This document shows positions 10,301 through 18,725 of a DNA stretch of 63,130 nt, in pieces. The notes below the pieces were generated by a model. It was not told the origin of the DNA, ran no database searches, and saw only the letters and a program-made list of their open reading frames with translations. The stretch is from Flaviramulus sp. Lineage in GTDB: Bacteria; Bacteroidota; Bacteroidia; Flavobacteriales; Flavobacteriaceae. The translations under genes were made by a program, and so were the position numbers. Where the stretch lies: positions 1-63,130 of the forward strand of contig JANQTJ010000039.1 in the NCBI GenBank assembly GCA_030731745.1, read 5' to 3'. Each line of letters starts with the position of its first letter. Position 1 is the first letter of the stretch.

Positions 10301-13300
10301 TTAATTCTGGCACCATAACTTTTAACGTAACAAACCCCAACGGAAATGCTTTAGCTTACAGTATTGATAACGGAATCACATTTTCAAACTCACCAATTTT
10401 TACAGGTCTAATTGCTGGCGATTATGAAGTTTTAGTTCAGTATACTTTAGGAACAGATGTTTGTATTTCGTCACCCCAAACTATAACTATTACAACTGCA
10501 AGTGCTATAAATGGAATAGCTACAGTAACATCACCTTACAATTGTACTTCAAATGGCATAATAACAGTTTCTGGTGTTTCTGGTGGAATTGGACCTTATC
10601 AATATAGCATTGATGGTGTGTCATTTCAATTAGGCAACACATTTACTGGTTTAACGGATGGTAACTATATAGTAACAATTAGAGATGCTAATGTTTGTTC
10701 ATTTCAAACAATTCCTGTAACTATAAATTCATTAAATCCACCAACAAATTTAGATTTTATTAGTACAAATTTAAGTTGTCCAATAATAACTTCAGATGTT
10801 ACATTAAATACCACAGGTGGAATAGCTCCCTTAGAATATAGAATTATAGCTCCCTCTGCTTCAGTTTATCAAGGTTCTAATATTTTCTTAGGATTATCAC
10901 CAGGTACTTATACATTTGAAGTGAGAGACGCAAATGATTGTACTTACGCTGAATCTTATACCATTTTACCTTTACAGCCAGTAACTGTAAATATGGTATT
11001 AACTAAAGATTTAGATTGTACATCCTCTCCTGACGGTTTAATCACAGGAAATATTTTAACGGGTGTTCCTCCATTCTCATATCAAGTATCCTTTAATGGA
11101 GGATCTTATGGAAGCGTACAATCTGTAACAGGTTTAACATTTACTCATACAGCTCCATCTGATGGAGTCTATCAGTTTTTAATTACTGATGCTAATGGTT
11201 GTTCAGTTGAATCTGGTGTTCAAACTATTAATGCGATAACATTACCTGAAATAACATCGGTTATTCAAACACAACCAATTTTGTGTAACGGTGATAATAA
11301 TGCTGCCATACAAATCACTATAAATAATACTTTAGGTACACCAGCTTTCAATATAAATGTATTTAATAATACAAGTGGTATTGATTATGGTACACAAACA
11401 TCTGGTTTAACATCAGGTAATTATACTATCTCATTAACAGATTCAAATTCTTGTACAGATATTGAAACTATAACAATTTTAGAACCAACTCCAATAAATG
11501 TATCATTCAGCACCATTCCTATTACTTGTACTGCTAGTGGTGTTTCATTTGGATCTGTTATTGTTAATTCAGTTACAGGTGGAACAGCTCCTTTTAATTA
11601 TTATGTTACAGGTACCAATGGTTATTCAGCAGTTGAACTTAACGCATCTGGAACTACATCCACTACATTTGATGTTGTAGATTTTGGATTATATCAAATA
11701 AATGTAGTTGATTCTAATGGTTGTTCTGTTCTGATTCAAGATGTAATATTAGCCTCTCCACCAGATGACTTAGATATTTCAATTAATGCTTCAGCAGATT
11801 GTACATTAGGAGGTGAAGCTGTGGTAAGTATTGGTACAACATTAGTTGGTACGGGTCCTTTTTATTTTGATATTTATAGAGGTTTTATACCAACGCCTCC
11901 ACCAGGAGGAACATGGCAAGCAGAAGATACTACAGGTAGCCAATCTGCAACATTTACGGGTTTAATTCCAGGTGTAACTTATACATTTATTGTTTATGAT
12001 ACGTCTACAGGTTGTAGTTATTATGAAACTGCAACAACACCAATTCCAACTAATTCAACATTAACAGTAAATACATTAACATCAAATAATATTACATGTG
12101 TTGGAAATGCAGATGGTAATGTATCATTTACAATCAATAGTTTATATCCATCAGCAACTAATGTTAATTACGAGATATTTGATTCTTTATCACTCGTCTC
12201 TACAGGAATTAGTGGATCTGGAATTGTACCTACTTTGGGCTCTTTATCAATATCAAATTTAGGAGCTTTACCTTTTGGAAATTATTTTGTATTAATTTCT
12301 GAAACTTCTGGACCTAATATAGGATGCAGTGTGGTTTCTGTTCCATTTAATATCACAGAATCAACTGTAGATTTAAATATTACAGCCAGTGTTGATAAAA
12401 ATGCAAATTGTAATCCAAACTCAGGAATCATTAGCGCTATTGCTACTAATGGGACTGCTCCTTATTTGTATCAAATTACTACTACGTCTTCAGCACCTTT
12501 AGCTTCAGATCCTTCATGGGCAACTGCAAGTGTTTTTAACATGAATGCAGGAAATTATTATGTACATGTTATTGATAGTTTTGGATGTGTTAGAACAACC
12601 TCTGCAATTCTATTAAATGCAGATTCTGAGCCAATTATAAATGCTACAGTGAATAATCAGTGTACGGTTACAGAAGGTAATTTTCAAATAGATGTTACTT
12701 TAACAACACTAGGTATATCACCTTATAGTTATAGTATTGATGGTGGTGCATTTCAAACAAGAACGGCTCCTTTTACAATTTCAAACTTAGCATCAGGAAC
12801 TCATACAGTTGAGGTACGTGATGCAAATGGTTGTGGTAATTTAGTATCAGTTGATATTGAAGCTCCAATTCAAATGATAACCAACATCACTACGTTACCT
12901 AGCTGTAATGATAATGATGGCGTTATAACAATTACTGGAAGCGGAGGAACTGGAACTTATACATATACCATAAGTCCAAATCCAGCAAGTATAACTACTT
13001 TAGGTAATGTATTTAGTGGTGTACCTTCAGGTAATTACACGATTACAATGACAGATGTCATTACATTATGTTCTGAAAACAGTGATATATTTGTTCAACC
13101 TGCAATACTTCCAACCGTAACTTTATCAGCTCCAACATCCGTTACTTGTTTTGGTGATAATGATGGTACTTTTGAAATTAATGTAAGTGGATATACTGGT
13201 GCTTATACTTATGAAGTATTAGATAGTTCATCAACATCAGTTTTCGGAGTAATTTCTGCCAATACAACTACGAATCCTCAAATAGTAACTGGTCTTTTAG

Positions 13301-15627
13301 CGGGTACATATACAGTTGTAATTAATGAAACGGCTAGTCCATTTTGTTCTGCTACATCTGGAGGGATTATTATCCAATCTCCTGCATCAGCATTAACTTT
13401 AGTTTCAACAGAAACATCTAATGTAACTTGTGAGGATAACTCTGGAACTATCACAGCTATTGCCTCTGGTGGATGGGGAACCTATGATTATGAATTAACT
13501 GGTGCTGCTACAATACCTTTCTCATCAAACGGAACTTTCATAAATTTATCTGCTGGAGTTTATACAATAAATGTTAGAGATTCTGGTGGTTGTATAGCCT
13601 CTAGTACTGTTACTTTAACAATTCCACCAGTTATTAATGCAGCAGTTTCGGCTAATGCTTCATTATTAAATTGTTTTGGAGATATTAATGCTGTTATAAC
13701 TGTTAGTGGAGTTTCAGGTGGTCAAGGTAGTAATTATACATACACCTTAAATATGGTTTCCCCAACGGTAAATTCATCAGGTCCTCAAACATCACCAGTT
13801 TTTGATAATCTTGGAGCAGGAACTTATAATGTATTGGTTACTGATGGTTATAATTGTTCATTTAATTCACCAGATATAATAATATCTGAGCCAACAGAAA
13901 TACAAGCTAGTTTGGTAAAAAATACCTCGCAAACTTGTTTAACTAATTCCTCAATCACATTAAGTGCTACTGGCGGTACAGGTATTTACCAATATAGTAA
14001 TAGTGCTAATTTTGCTACTATTTTAGGATCATTTACAACATCTACAACATTATCAGTTGGAGTAGGAACTTATCAATATTATATAAGAGATGCTAATGGT
14101 TGTCTTGCTTCAGTTTCAAATCAGATTACTATTGATCCACTTCCAACACTTAATATTATTTTAGATGTTACCAATGCTACAATTAATTGTGCTGGTGATG
14201 ATAATGGTGTTATTATAGCAACAGGTCAAGGTGGTTTAGGAAATTATATTTATACTTTAGAAGATACTTTCGGAAATGCCATTGCTCCTGTTACTCAAGA
14301 TAGCCCTGGTGTTTTTACTAATCTTCCTATTGGAAATTATCAAGTTAGACTTGATAGTGGGGATTGTTTAACTACAAGTGCTCAAATTTCCATTACGGAA
14401 CCTTTTGCGCCATTAACTGCTAGTTTTGTTGCTTCAAATATTACATGTCCGGGTACTAGTAATGGTACCTTAGTAATTACAGCTTCTGGTGGAACTGGTA
14501 TTATAAAATATGCTATTTCTCCTAGATTGGATCAATTTTTTGAAACATCAACTTTTGAAAATCTTCCTTCTGGTAATTATCAAGCCATAGCTCAAGATGA
14601 ATTGGGTTGTTTTATACTTTATGATTTTACTATCGTAGATCCTATTCCTGTTTCACTTACAATCGTTGCTAATTCAATTTTACCTGAGGCATGTAGTGGT
14701 GATTTAGATGGAGAATTTAGTATTGAGATTTCTGGAGGCGAAATGCCTTACAGTGTAAGTTTAGATGATATAAATGGTGTATACACAATAGGTGCTTTAA
14801 CACAAACTCAATTTGATTTTACTGGTTTAGCTGGCGGAGATCATATTGTATATGTTCGTGATAATTTGGGTTGTGAAACCGAGTGGAATGTTACATTTCC
14901 ACCATCAGTATTAATTGATGCTAATTTAGTTATTGAATATTGTACTAACACCATTGATGCTACCAGTAATATGGTAACTGTAAATATTGACGAATCAGTA
15001 GTCGATATAGACGATTTAGATTATTCATTAGATGGTGGCGTCTTTCAAGCAAGTAACATCTTTGTAGACATAGCTGCCGGAAATCATTTTATTACTATTA
15101 GGCATACAAATTCATGTGAAGAAATCATTGATTTTCTAATTGAACAATTTGATCCCTTAGCATTGGTTTTAGAAAATGGTCAAATAAATGAAATAGTTGC
15201 ACTAACAGATGGTGGTTCTGGAGTTTATGAGTATACTTTAAATGGGGTATCTCTAGGGAATTCTAACACATTCATAATTTATGAATCAGGTGATTATACT
15301 GTAAATGTTACAGATAGTAATGGATGTATAGCTTCTGCTACCAGATTTTTTGAATATATAGATATTTGTATTCCAAATTATTTCACGCCTAATGGCGATG
15401 GTAATTTAGATGAATGGGGTCCAGATTGTGTTAATCAGTATAGAAATTTAACCTTTGATATTTTTGATAGGTATGGTCGTAAGATTGCAACCTTAAGAGT
15501 TGGAGAAAAATGGGATGGAAGATATAATGGGGTAGAACTACCAACAGGAGATTATTGGTATGTTGTTAGATTAAATGATAGAAATGATAATAGAGAATTT
15601 GTTGGACATTTTACACTCTATAGATAG
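7312..15627 (+). CDS. sprB: giant SprB-type gliding adhesin, T9SS type B cargo
   Basis: A 2771-residue cell-surface adhesin. Order: signal peptide (VFA|Q), an N-terminal beta-rich head (about 30-390), a DUF11-like domain starting near residue 393 (TLTKIVEDP ... IIRDILP), then about 23 SprB repeats of 75-100 residues by my count, each with the pattern Cys...GG..PY.YSI...G.Y.V.V.D.NGC. The C-terminal type B sorting domain (about 2685-2771) contains YFTPNGDGNLDEW, IFDRYGRKI and a YWYVVRLNDR strand. SprB is carried along the cell by the gliding motor and binds the substratum. This copy is far smaller than the roughly 669-kDa F. johnsoniae protein, mainly through fewer repeats. Paired cysteines at repeat ends could form disulphides. 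It is followed 30 bp later by sprF. Confidence 0.9.
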   Translation: MKKTTYVNKRFTFLFLITLFFSTHVFAQLPVPFSPRLPGGSIKVKGDIILIGNGIVTAKDLPLPYNGNQINNNNEGIYINVASGGDPSIFSSSSADLAINNSCKRILYAGLYWASVYPLEVANNRNVQFQGTPRIEDWNQIKFKLPTGGFIDLVADNNPDPAGEEDDIIFDGYEYYGPGVVNSFKDSPIICYKNVTNLLQSLPDADGEYTVANLRATRGIRLGGCSAGWTLVVIYESPLLASKFISVFDGYAGVQGGSELDIPVSGFQTLPSPLPVNSNIGVSALEGDIGITGDSFQFKASTSPTYTILSDAINQPNNFFNSSITLNGVHVTNRNPASLNTLGLDVNNFRLPNPLNTVLPNDASAGDLKLTTNGDGYGVFLTSFAVEIIEPKITLTKIVEDPLGNDISNQLVNLGDELNYVIGFQNTGNDDATNLIIRDILPTNIVFNYPADMGLLPPGVSVQSYDPTTRELVFSVDNSVVEQNDPVQEIRFKVTVVSSCSLLNDACSNIISNQAYVTYNGTINAIFAISDDPSFSTNTGCLITPAATNFLADLNCIFEEEVVLCSANVTLTAGAGYDSYSWSTSPSGSPVIGNTQSITVTSTGTYYVNNTAIAPCQSTSQEFNVITFGGNLTNPLIPFADEVVTCPNDGKELPNFYLCGLNDSRFIQTGITDTTSMIWELLDETSCTAVTNQDCANEDAACTWNQVAIGSDFTINSAGQYRLTLNYSGGCFNQFYFNVYTNLLVPTVSSRDIYCTTLGEIVVGGVPTGYEYSIDGISYQTSNTFSIATPGIYSIYVRQIGVTPNPCIFTVPDVQIRQRDFTVSTLITQPYCNGDLGSVIVAANDVRPQYYFSIYDGATLVNSVGPIVESDYTFNNLNPGIYTINVSTEDGCLFTGDIEIINPALLEATSALTKPLTCTDGEITVYPVGGTAPYYYFVNSSTTFQTSPIINVTTDGVYNITVVDFNNCSAETSITVNPTPAPEFSVSQTNITCADVFNSGTITFNVTNPNGNALAYSIDNGITFSNSPIFTGLIAGDYEVLVQYTLGTDVCISSPQTITITTASAINGIATVTSPYNCTSNGIITVSGVSGGIGPYQYSIDGVSFQLGNTFTGLTDGNYIVTIRDANVCSFQTIPVTINSLNPPTNLDFISTNLSCPIITSDVTLNTTGGIAPLEYRIIAPSASVYQGSNIFLGLSPGTYTFEVRDANDCTYAESYTILPLQPVTVNMVLTKDLDCTSSPDGLITGNILTGVPPFSYQVSFNGGSYGSVQSVTGLTFTHTAPSDGVYQFLITDANGCSVESGVQTINAITLPEITSVIQTQPILCNGDNNAAIQITINNTLGTPAFNINVFNNTSGIDYGTQTSGLTSGNYTISLTDSNSCTDIETITILEPTPINVSFSTIPITCTASGVSFGSVIVNSVTGGTAPFNYYVTGTNGYSAVELNASGTTSTTFDVVDFGLYQINVVDSNGCSVLIQDVILASPPDDLDISINASADCTLGGEAVVSIGTTLVGTGPFYFDIYRGFIPTPPPGGTWQAEDTTGSQSATFTGLIPGVTYTFIVYDTSTGCSYYETATTPIPTNSTLTVNTLTSNNITCVGNADGNVSFTINSLYPSATNVNYEIFDSLSLVSTGISGSGIVPTLGSLSISNLGALPFGNYFVLISETSGPNIGCSVVSVPFNITESTVDLNITASVDKNANCNPNSGIISAIATNGTAPYLYQITTTSSAPLASDPSWATASVFNMNAGNYYVHVIDSFGCVRTTSAILLNADSEPIINATVNNQCTVTEGNFQIDVTLTTLGISPYSYSIDGGAFQTRTAPFTISNLASGTHTVEVRDANGCGNLVSVDIEAPIQMITNITTLPSCNDNDGVITITGSGGTGTYTYTISPNPASITTLGNVFSGVPSGNYTITMTDVITLCSENSDIFVQPAILPTVTLSAPTSVTCFGDNDGTFEINVSGYTGAYTYEVLDSSSTSVFGVISANTTTNPQIVTGLLAGTYTVVINETASPFCSATSGGIIIQSPASALTLVSTETSNVTCEDNSGTITAIASGGWGTYDYELTGAATIPFSSNGTFINLSAGVYTINVRDSGGCIASSTVTLTIPPVINAAVSANASLLNCFGDINAVITVSGVSGGQGSNYTYTLNMVSPTVNSSGPQTSPVFDNLGAGTYNVLVTDGYNCSFNSPDIIISEPTEIQASLVKNTSQTCLTNSSITLSATGGTGIYQYSNSANFATILGSFTTSTTLSVGVGTYQYYIRDANGCLASVSNQITIDPLPTLNIILDVTNATINCAGDDNGVIIATGQGGLGNYIYTLEDTFGNAIAPVTQDSPGVFTNLPIGNYQVRLDSGDCLTTSAQISITEPFAPLTASFVASNITCPGTSNGTLVITASGGTGIIKYAISPRLDQFFETSTFENLPSGNYQAIAQDELGCFILYDFTIVDPIPVSLTIVANSILPEACSGDLDGEFSIEISGGEMPYSVSLDDINGVYTIGALTQTQFDFTGLAGGDHIVYVRDNLGCETEWNVTFPPSVLIDANLVIEYCTNTIDATSNMVTVNIDESVVDIDDLDYSLDGGVFQASNIFVDIAAGNHFITIRHTNSCEEIIDFLIEQFDPLALVLENGQINEIVALTDGGSGVYEYTLNGVSLGNSNTFIIYESGDYTVNVTDSNGCIASATRFFEYIDICIPNYFTPNGDGNLDEWGPDCVNQYRNLTFDIFDRYGRKIATLRVGEKWDGRYNGVELPTGDYWYVVRLNDRNDNREFVGHFTLYR

Positions 15628-15657
15628 ATTTTAAGTAGGTAACCTTCTAAATAAAGA

Positions 15658-16641
15658 ATGATGCAAATGCGAAAATTAATTTTATATCTACTTTTTATAG
15701 TTCTATTAAAGGGCTATGGTCAGGAGTTGAATTTACCTGTTTTTACTCAGTACTTGGCAGATAATAATTTTGTTATATCTCCAACTTATGCTGGAATAGG
15801 GGATAACTTAAAAATAAGAGCTAATGGCTTAACACAATGGGTTGGTATAAAAGGCGCTCCAGATAATCAATCTTTATATGCCGATTTTAGAATTGCAGAT
15901 AGAACAGGTGTTGGTCTATCTTTTTATAATGATAGGAATGGTAATACGATTCAAACAGGTGCTAAATTCTCTTTTGCACACCATTTAATTTTAGATTATT
16001 ATTCAAAACAATATTTATCGTTTGGTATTTCTTATAATCTCAATAATTTTAGAATTGACATCAATAATTTTGATAATGGTTATAGTAATCCAATTATTGA
16101 TCCTTTTGTTACTGATGATAGACGAACAACTAATCATAACTTTGATGTAGGTGTTTTATACAGACTTAAAGGTTACTTTTTAAGTGTAAACGCTAATAAT
16201 ATGTTAGATAAAGATTTTGATAGTTCTCTTAGAAGATTGGAACCAAATTTACTTTTAAATTATCAAATATATACTGGTTATACTTTTAGAGGACCTAAAA
16301 AAAGTGGTTTAGAATTTGAGCCTTCAATCTTTTATCAAATGTTCACAAGTGATAAACGTTCTAGCACTGATTTAAATTTCAAGTTTAGAAAGTATGATAG
16401 AAATGATGATTATTATTGGGCTGGGATATCATTTCGCTACCTCAACGATCAATTTTTAAAACCATTAAACATAGGGCCAATGGCAGGCTTCAAAAAATCA
16501 ATATTTTATTTTGGATATGCCTACCAAGTTACTACTAATGATTTAGCGGGTTTTAATTCTGGAACTCACGTTGTAACTATTGGTTTAGATTTTCTTCAAG
16601 GAATTAGTAATTGTCCTTGTACACAAGGTCCAGTACATTAA
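15658..16641 (+). CDS. sprF: SprF, PorP/SprF-family T9SS outer-membrane partner of SprB
   Basis: A 327-residue outer-membrane beta-barrel protein with a signal peptide ending GYG|Q. It carries the PorP/SprF hallmark near the mature N-terminus (FTQYLADNNFVISPTYAG) and the TQWVGIKGAP element, followed by alternating aromatic strands up to a barrel-like end. SprF is required for SprB export and attachment in F. johnsoniae. Adjacency to sprB (30 bp) makes this the dedicated partner of that adhesin. Translation may begin at 15658 or at the ATG at 15667, which gives a cleaner signal peptide; the difference is three residues. Its stop lies three bases from that of the convergent glutaminyl cyclotransferase. 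Confidence 0.88.
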   Translation: MMQMRKLILYLLFIVLLKGYGQELNLPVFTQYLADNNFVISPTYAGIGDNLKIRANGLTQWVGIKGAPDNQSLYADFRIADRTGVGLSFYNDRNGNTIQTGAKFSFAHHLILDYYSKQYLSFGISYNLNNFRIDINNFDNGYSNPIIDPFVTDDRRTTNHNFDVGVLYRLKGYFLSVNANNMLDKDFDSSLRRLEPNLLLNYQIYTGYTFRGPKKSGLEFEPSIFYQMFTSDKRSSTDLNFKFRKYDRNDDYYWAGISFRYLNDQFLKPLNIGPMAGFKKSIFYFGYAYQVTTNDLAGFNSGTHVVTIGLDFLQGISNCPCTQGPVH

Positions 16642-16644
16642 TTA

Positions 16645-17676
16645 TTATTCAATAATTTCAACCTCAAAAATCTTATCCCAGCGCTTTCCTGTTACAAAAA
16701 TGGTTTTGGTTTTCGGGTTATATGCTATTCCATTTAGTACGTCTAAACCGTCATGCTGAGTCACTAACTTTTTAAGAGGTGAAAAATCTATAACACCAAA
16801 AACACCACCGTTTTTAGGGTTTATAATAGCTACACCATCTTTTTGATAACGATTAGCATAAATTTTTCCATCAATCCATTCCATTTCATTAATACCAACA
16901 ATTTTCCCTTTATTTGTGTAAACTTGTATATAATCTTCTTCAATTAGGGTTTCAGGATCAAGCAGCCATATATTTTCAGTACCATCACTTTTATAAATAA
17001 CATTGTTAAAATTACATAAACCCCAACCTTCTTTACTGTTTCCATATTTAAAACTACTTTGCTTTTCAAAAGTATTTACATCGTAAATTAAACCAGTCCC
17101 AGACTGCCAAGTGAGTTGATATATTTTATTATTCAAAATAGTAAGTCCTTCACCAAAATATTCATTTGCTAAATTTATATTTTTTAAAATATTACCAGTT
17201 TTGTAATCAACTTTTCTAAGCTTTGATTCTTTGTACTGGCCAGTACTTTCATAAAGAGTATCATTAAAAAACTCAATACCTTGTGTATATGATGTGATAT
17301 CGTGTGGGTATTCGTTTAAAATATTATAGGTATAAACTTTAGGTGTTTGGTTATTTAAAATTGTTATGGCAGTTGTAGTTATTACTTTTTCATTGTTGAG
17401 GAAAATAGTAGCTTCAATAACTTGCTTACCAAGTTTAGAATTTTTTAATTCAGATGTTTCCTTAATTTTATTACCATCCAATGTATAGGTAATGGAATCA
17501 AATTTGTGATTTTTCTTATTTTCTAAACTTATTTTAAGAGTTTCATCAATAGAGATATTACCTTTTTCTGCGTTTGTAACTATCAAAAAATCATTTTTTA
17601 AATTAGCAGAATTTGATCCACAAGAAATAATAATAATACTTAAAAATATGATTGCTAGATGTTTGAATGTATTCAT
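16645..17676 (-). CDS. glutaminyl-peptide cyclotransferase lipoprotein
   Basis: A 343-residue lipoprotein (lipobox IISC, Cys19). After a beta-rich N-terminal spacer (about 30-110), residues about 115-343 form the five-bladed propeller of plant/bacterial-type glutamine cyclotransferases, with signature pieces YTQGIEF, LYESTGQY, YFGEGLT, LTWQ, GWGLC, EMEW and KIYANRY. The enzyme converts N-terminal Gln to pyroglutamate with release of ammonia. The lipid anchor places it in the periplasm facing exported proteins. Nearly every signal peptidase I substrate in this window has Gln at +1, so the enzyme has obvious local substrates including SprB and SprF. It is convergent with sprF and probably transcribed alone. 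Family assignment is strong; the exact substrates are inference. Confidence 0.88.
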   Translation of the reverse strand: MNTFKHLAIIFLSIIIISCGSNSANLKNDFLIVTNAEKGNISIDETLKISLENKKNHKFDSITYTLDGNKIKETSELKNSKLGKQVIEATIFLNNEKVITTTAITILNNQTPKVYTYNILNEYPHDITSYTQGIEFFNDTLYESTGQYKESKLRKVDYKTGNILKNINLANEYFGEGLTILNNKIYQLTWQSGTGLIYDVNTFEKQSSFKYGNSKEGWGLCNFNNVIYKSDGTENIWLLDPETLIEEDYIQVYTNKGKIVGINEMEWIDGKIYANRYQKDGVAIINPKNGGVFGVIDFSPLKKLVTQHDGLDVLNGIAYNPKTKTIFVTGKRWDKIFEVEIIE

Positions 17677-17730
17677 GTTTAATTTTAAATTTATAGCAAG
17701 ATATTTATTTAAAATCAGTTTAAAAAATCA

Positions 17731-17760
17731 TTGTGAAAATTTTAAAAGGTTGTATCTTTG
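17731..17760 (+). promoter_or_regulatory. promoter of the SRP RNA (TTG-N19-TATCTTTG)
   Basis: TTG at 17731-17733 and TATCTTTG at 17753-17760 have the ideal 19-base spacing. The expected start, about five bases beyond, coincides with the first base-paired nucleotides of the SRP RNA. Confidence 0.75.
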
Positions 17761-17763
17761 CAT

Positions 17764-17866
17764 CCGGCAAGTCCTACACAACCAGCTCCTGTTGAATCCT
17801 CCAGGTCGGGAACGAAGCAAAGGTAAATGGTCGTAGCGGTGTGATGTAGGTAGCTTGCCATTTTTT
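17764..17866 (+). ncRNA. ffs: bacterial small SRP RNA (4.5S type)
   Basis: About 100 nt that fold into one long hairpin: GGCAAG (17766-17771) pairs with CTTGCC (17854-17859), and the adjoining CCTACAC pairs with the GTGATGTAGG region. The apical part holds the conserved asymmetric-loop and tetraloop region of SRP domain IV (CCAGGTCGGGAACGAAGCA), which binds Ffh. A T-run at 17861-17866 follows the closing stem and serves as terminator. The SRP ribonucleoprotein targets inner-membrane proteins to the translocon. The ends are predicted to within a few bases. Confidence 0.9.
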
Positions 17867-17920
17867 ATGCCTTATAGTTTCGTAAATCTTACTATCTTTA
17901 AACTCAAAAAATTTCAGTAA

Positions 17921-18724
17921 ATGTCTAAAGTTGTTTTAATAACTGGTGGTTCTTCTGGTATAGGAAAATCTATTGGGGAGTTTTTAATTAAGAAAGGTTT
18001 TGTAGTTTATGGAACTAGCAGAAATCCTGAAAAATATAAAGATAGTAAGTTCCCTATTTTAGCTTTAGATGTTAAAGTTTTAGATACCATACATAGCACA
18101 GTTTCTAAAATTATTGAAATTGAAAATAGATTAGATATTGTAATTAATAATGCGGGAGCTGGTATTACAGGTCCTATTGAAGAAATTCCTGAAATTGAAA
18201 TTAAAAACAATTTTGAAACCAATTTTTTTGGTCCTATTAATGTTGTTAAATCTGTGTTACCTCAAATGCGTAAACAACAATCTGGTTTAATAATAAATAT
18301 AACGTCTATTGCTGGTTACATGGGTTTGCCTTATAGAGGTATTTACAGTGCAAGTAAAGGTGCTTTAGAACTAATAACAGAAGCATTTAGAATGGAGTTA
18401 AAAGATTTTAACATTCAAATGACTAATGTGGCTCCTGGAGATTTTGCTACTAATATTGCTGAAGGAAGATACCATGCACCTTTGCTAGATAATTCACCCT
18501 ACAACAAGCCTTATGGTGATACTTTAGAGTTAATGAATAAGCATGTTGATAATGGAAGCAATCCCAACATAATGGCTGAAGCTATTTTTAGAATTATTAA
18601 TACGTCTCATCCAAAAGTGCATTATAAAGTAGGGGAGACTTTGCAAAAATTTTCTATTGTCTTAAAAAGAATTTTGCCTGATAAAGTTTACGAAAAACTT
18701 TTAATGAAACACTATAAATTGTAA
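17921..18724 (+). CDS. short-chain dehydrogenase/reductase
   Basis: A 267-residue cytoplasmic SDR of the classical type. Visible features are the nucleotide-binding TGGSSGIG at 8-15, NNAG at 76-79, Ser129, and the catalytic Tyr142 and Lys146 in YSASK. The dinucleotide is probably NADP(H), judged from the Arg in GTSRNP after the second strand. The C-terminal region (about 190-267) holds a lid typical of SDRs acting on lipids or retinoid-like substrates, but the substrate cannot be read from sequence. It starts about 55 bp after the SRP RNA and is convergent with the next gene (one base between stops). Family is certain; reaction unknown. Confidence 0.9.
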   Translation: MSKVVLITGGSSGIGKSIGEFLIKKGFVVYGTSRNPEKYKDSKFPILALDVKVLDTIHSTVSKIIEIENRLDIVINNAGAGITGPIEEIPEIEIKNNFETNFFGPINVVKSVLPQMRKQQSGLIINITSIAGYMGLPYRGIYSASKGALELITEAFRMELKDFNIQMTNVAPGDFATNIAEGRYHAPLLDNSPYNKPYGDTLELMNKHVDNGSNPNIMAEAIFRIINTSHPKVHYKVGETLQKFSIVLKRILPDKVYEKLLMKHYKL

Positions 18725-18725
18725 T

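Noticed and set aside
17648-17836. 62-codon plus-strand frame overlapping the SRP RNA
   Set aside because: It runs into the SRP RNA gene and across its promoter, and the product has no recognisable feature.
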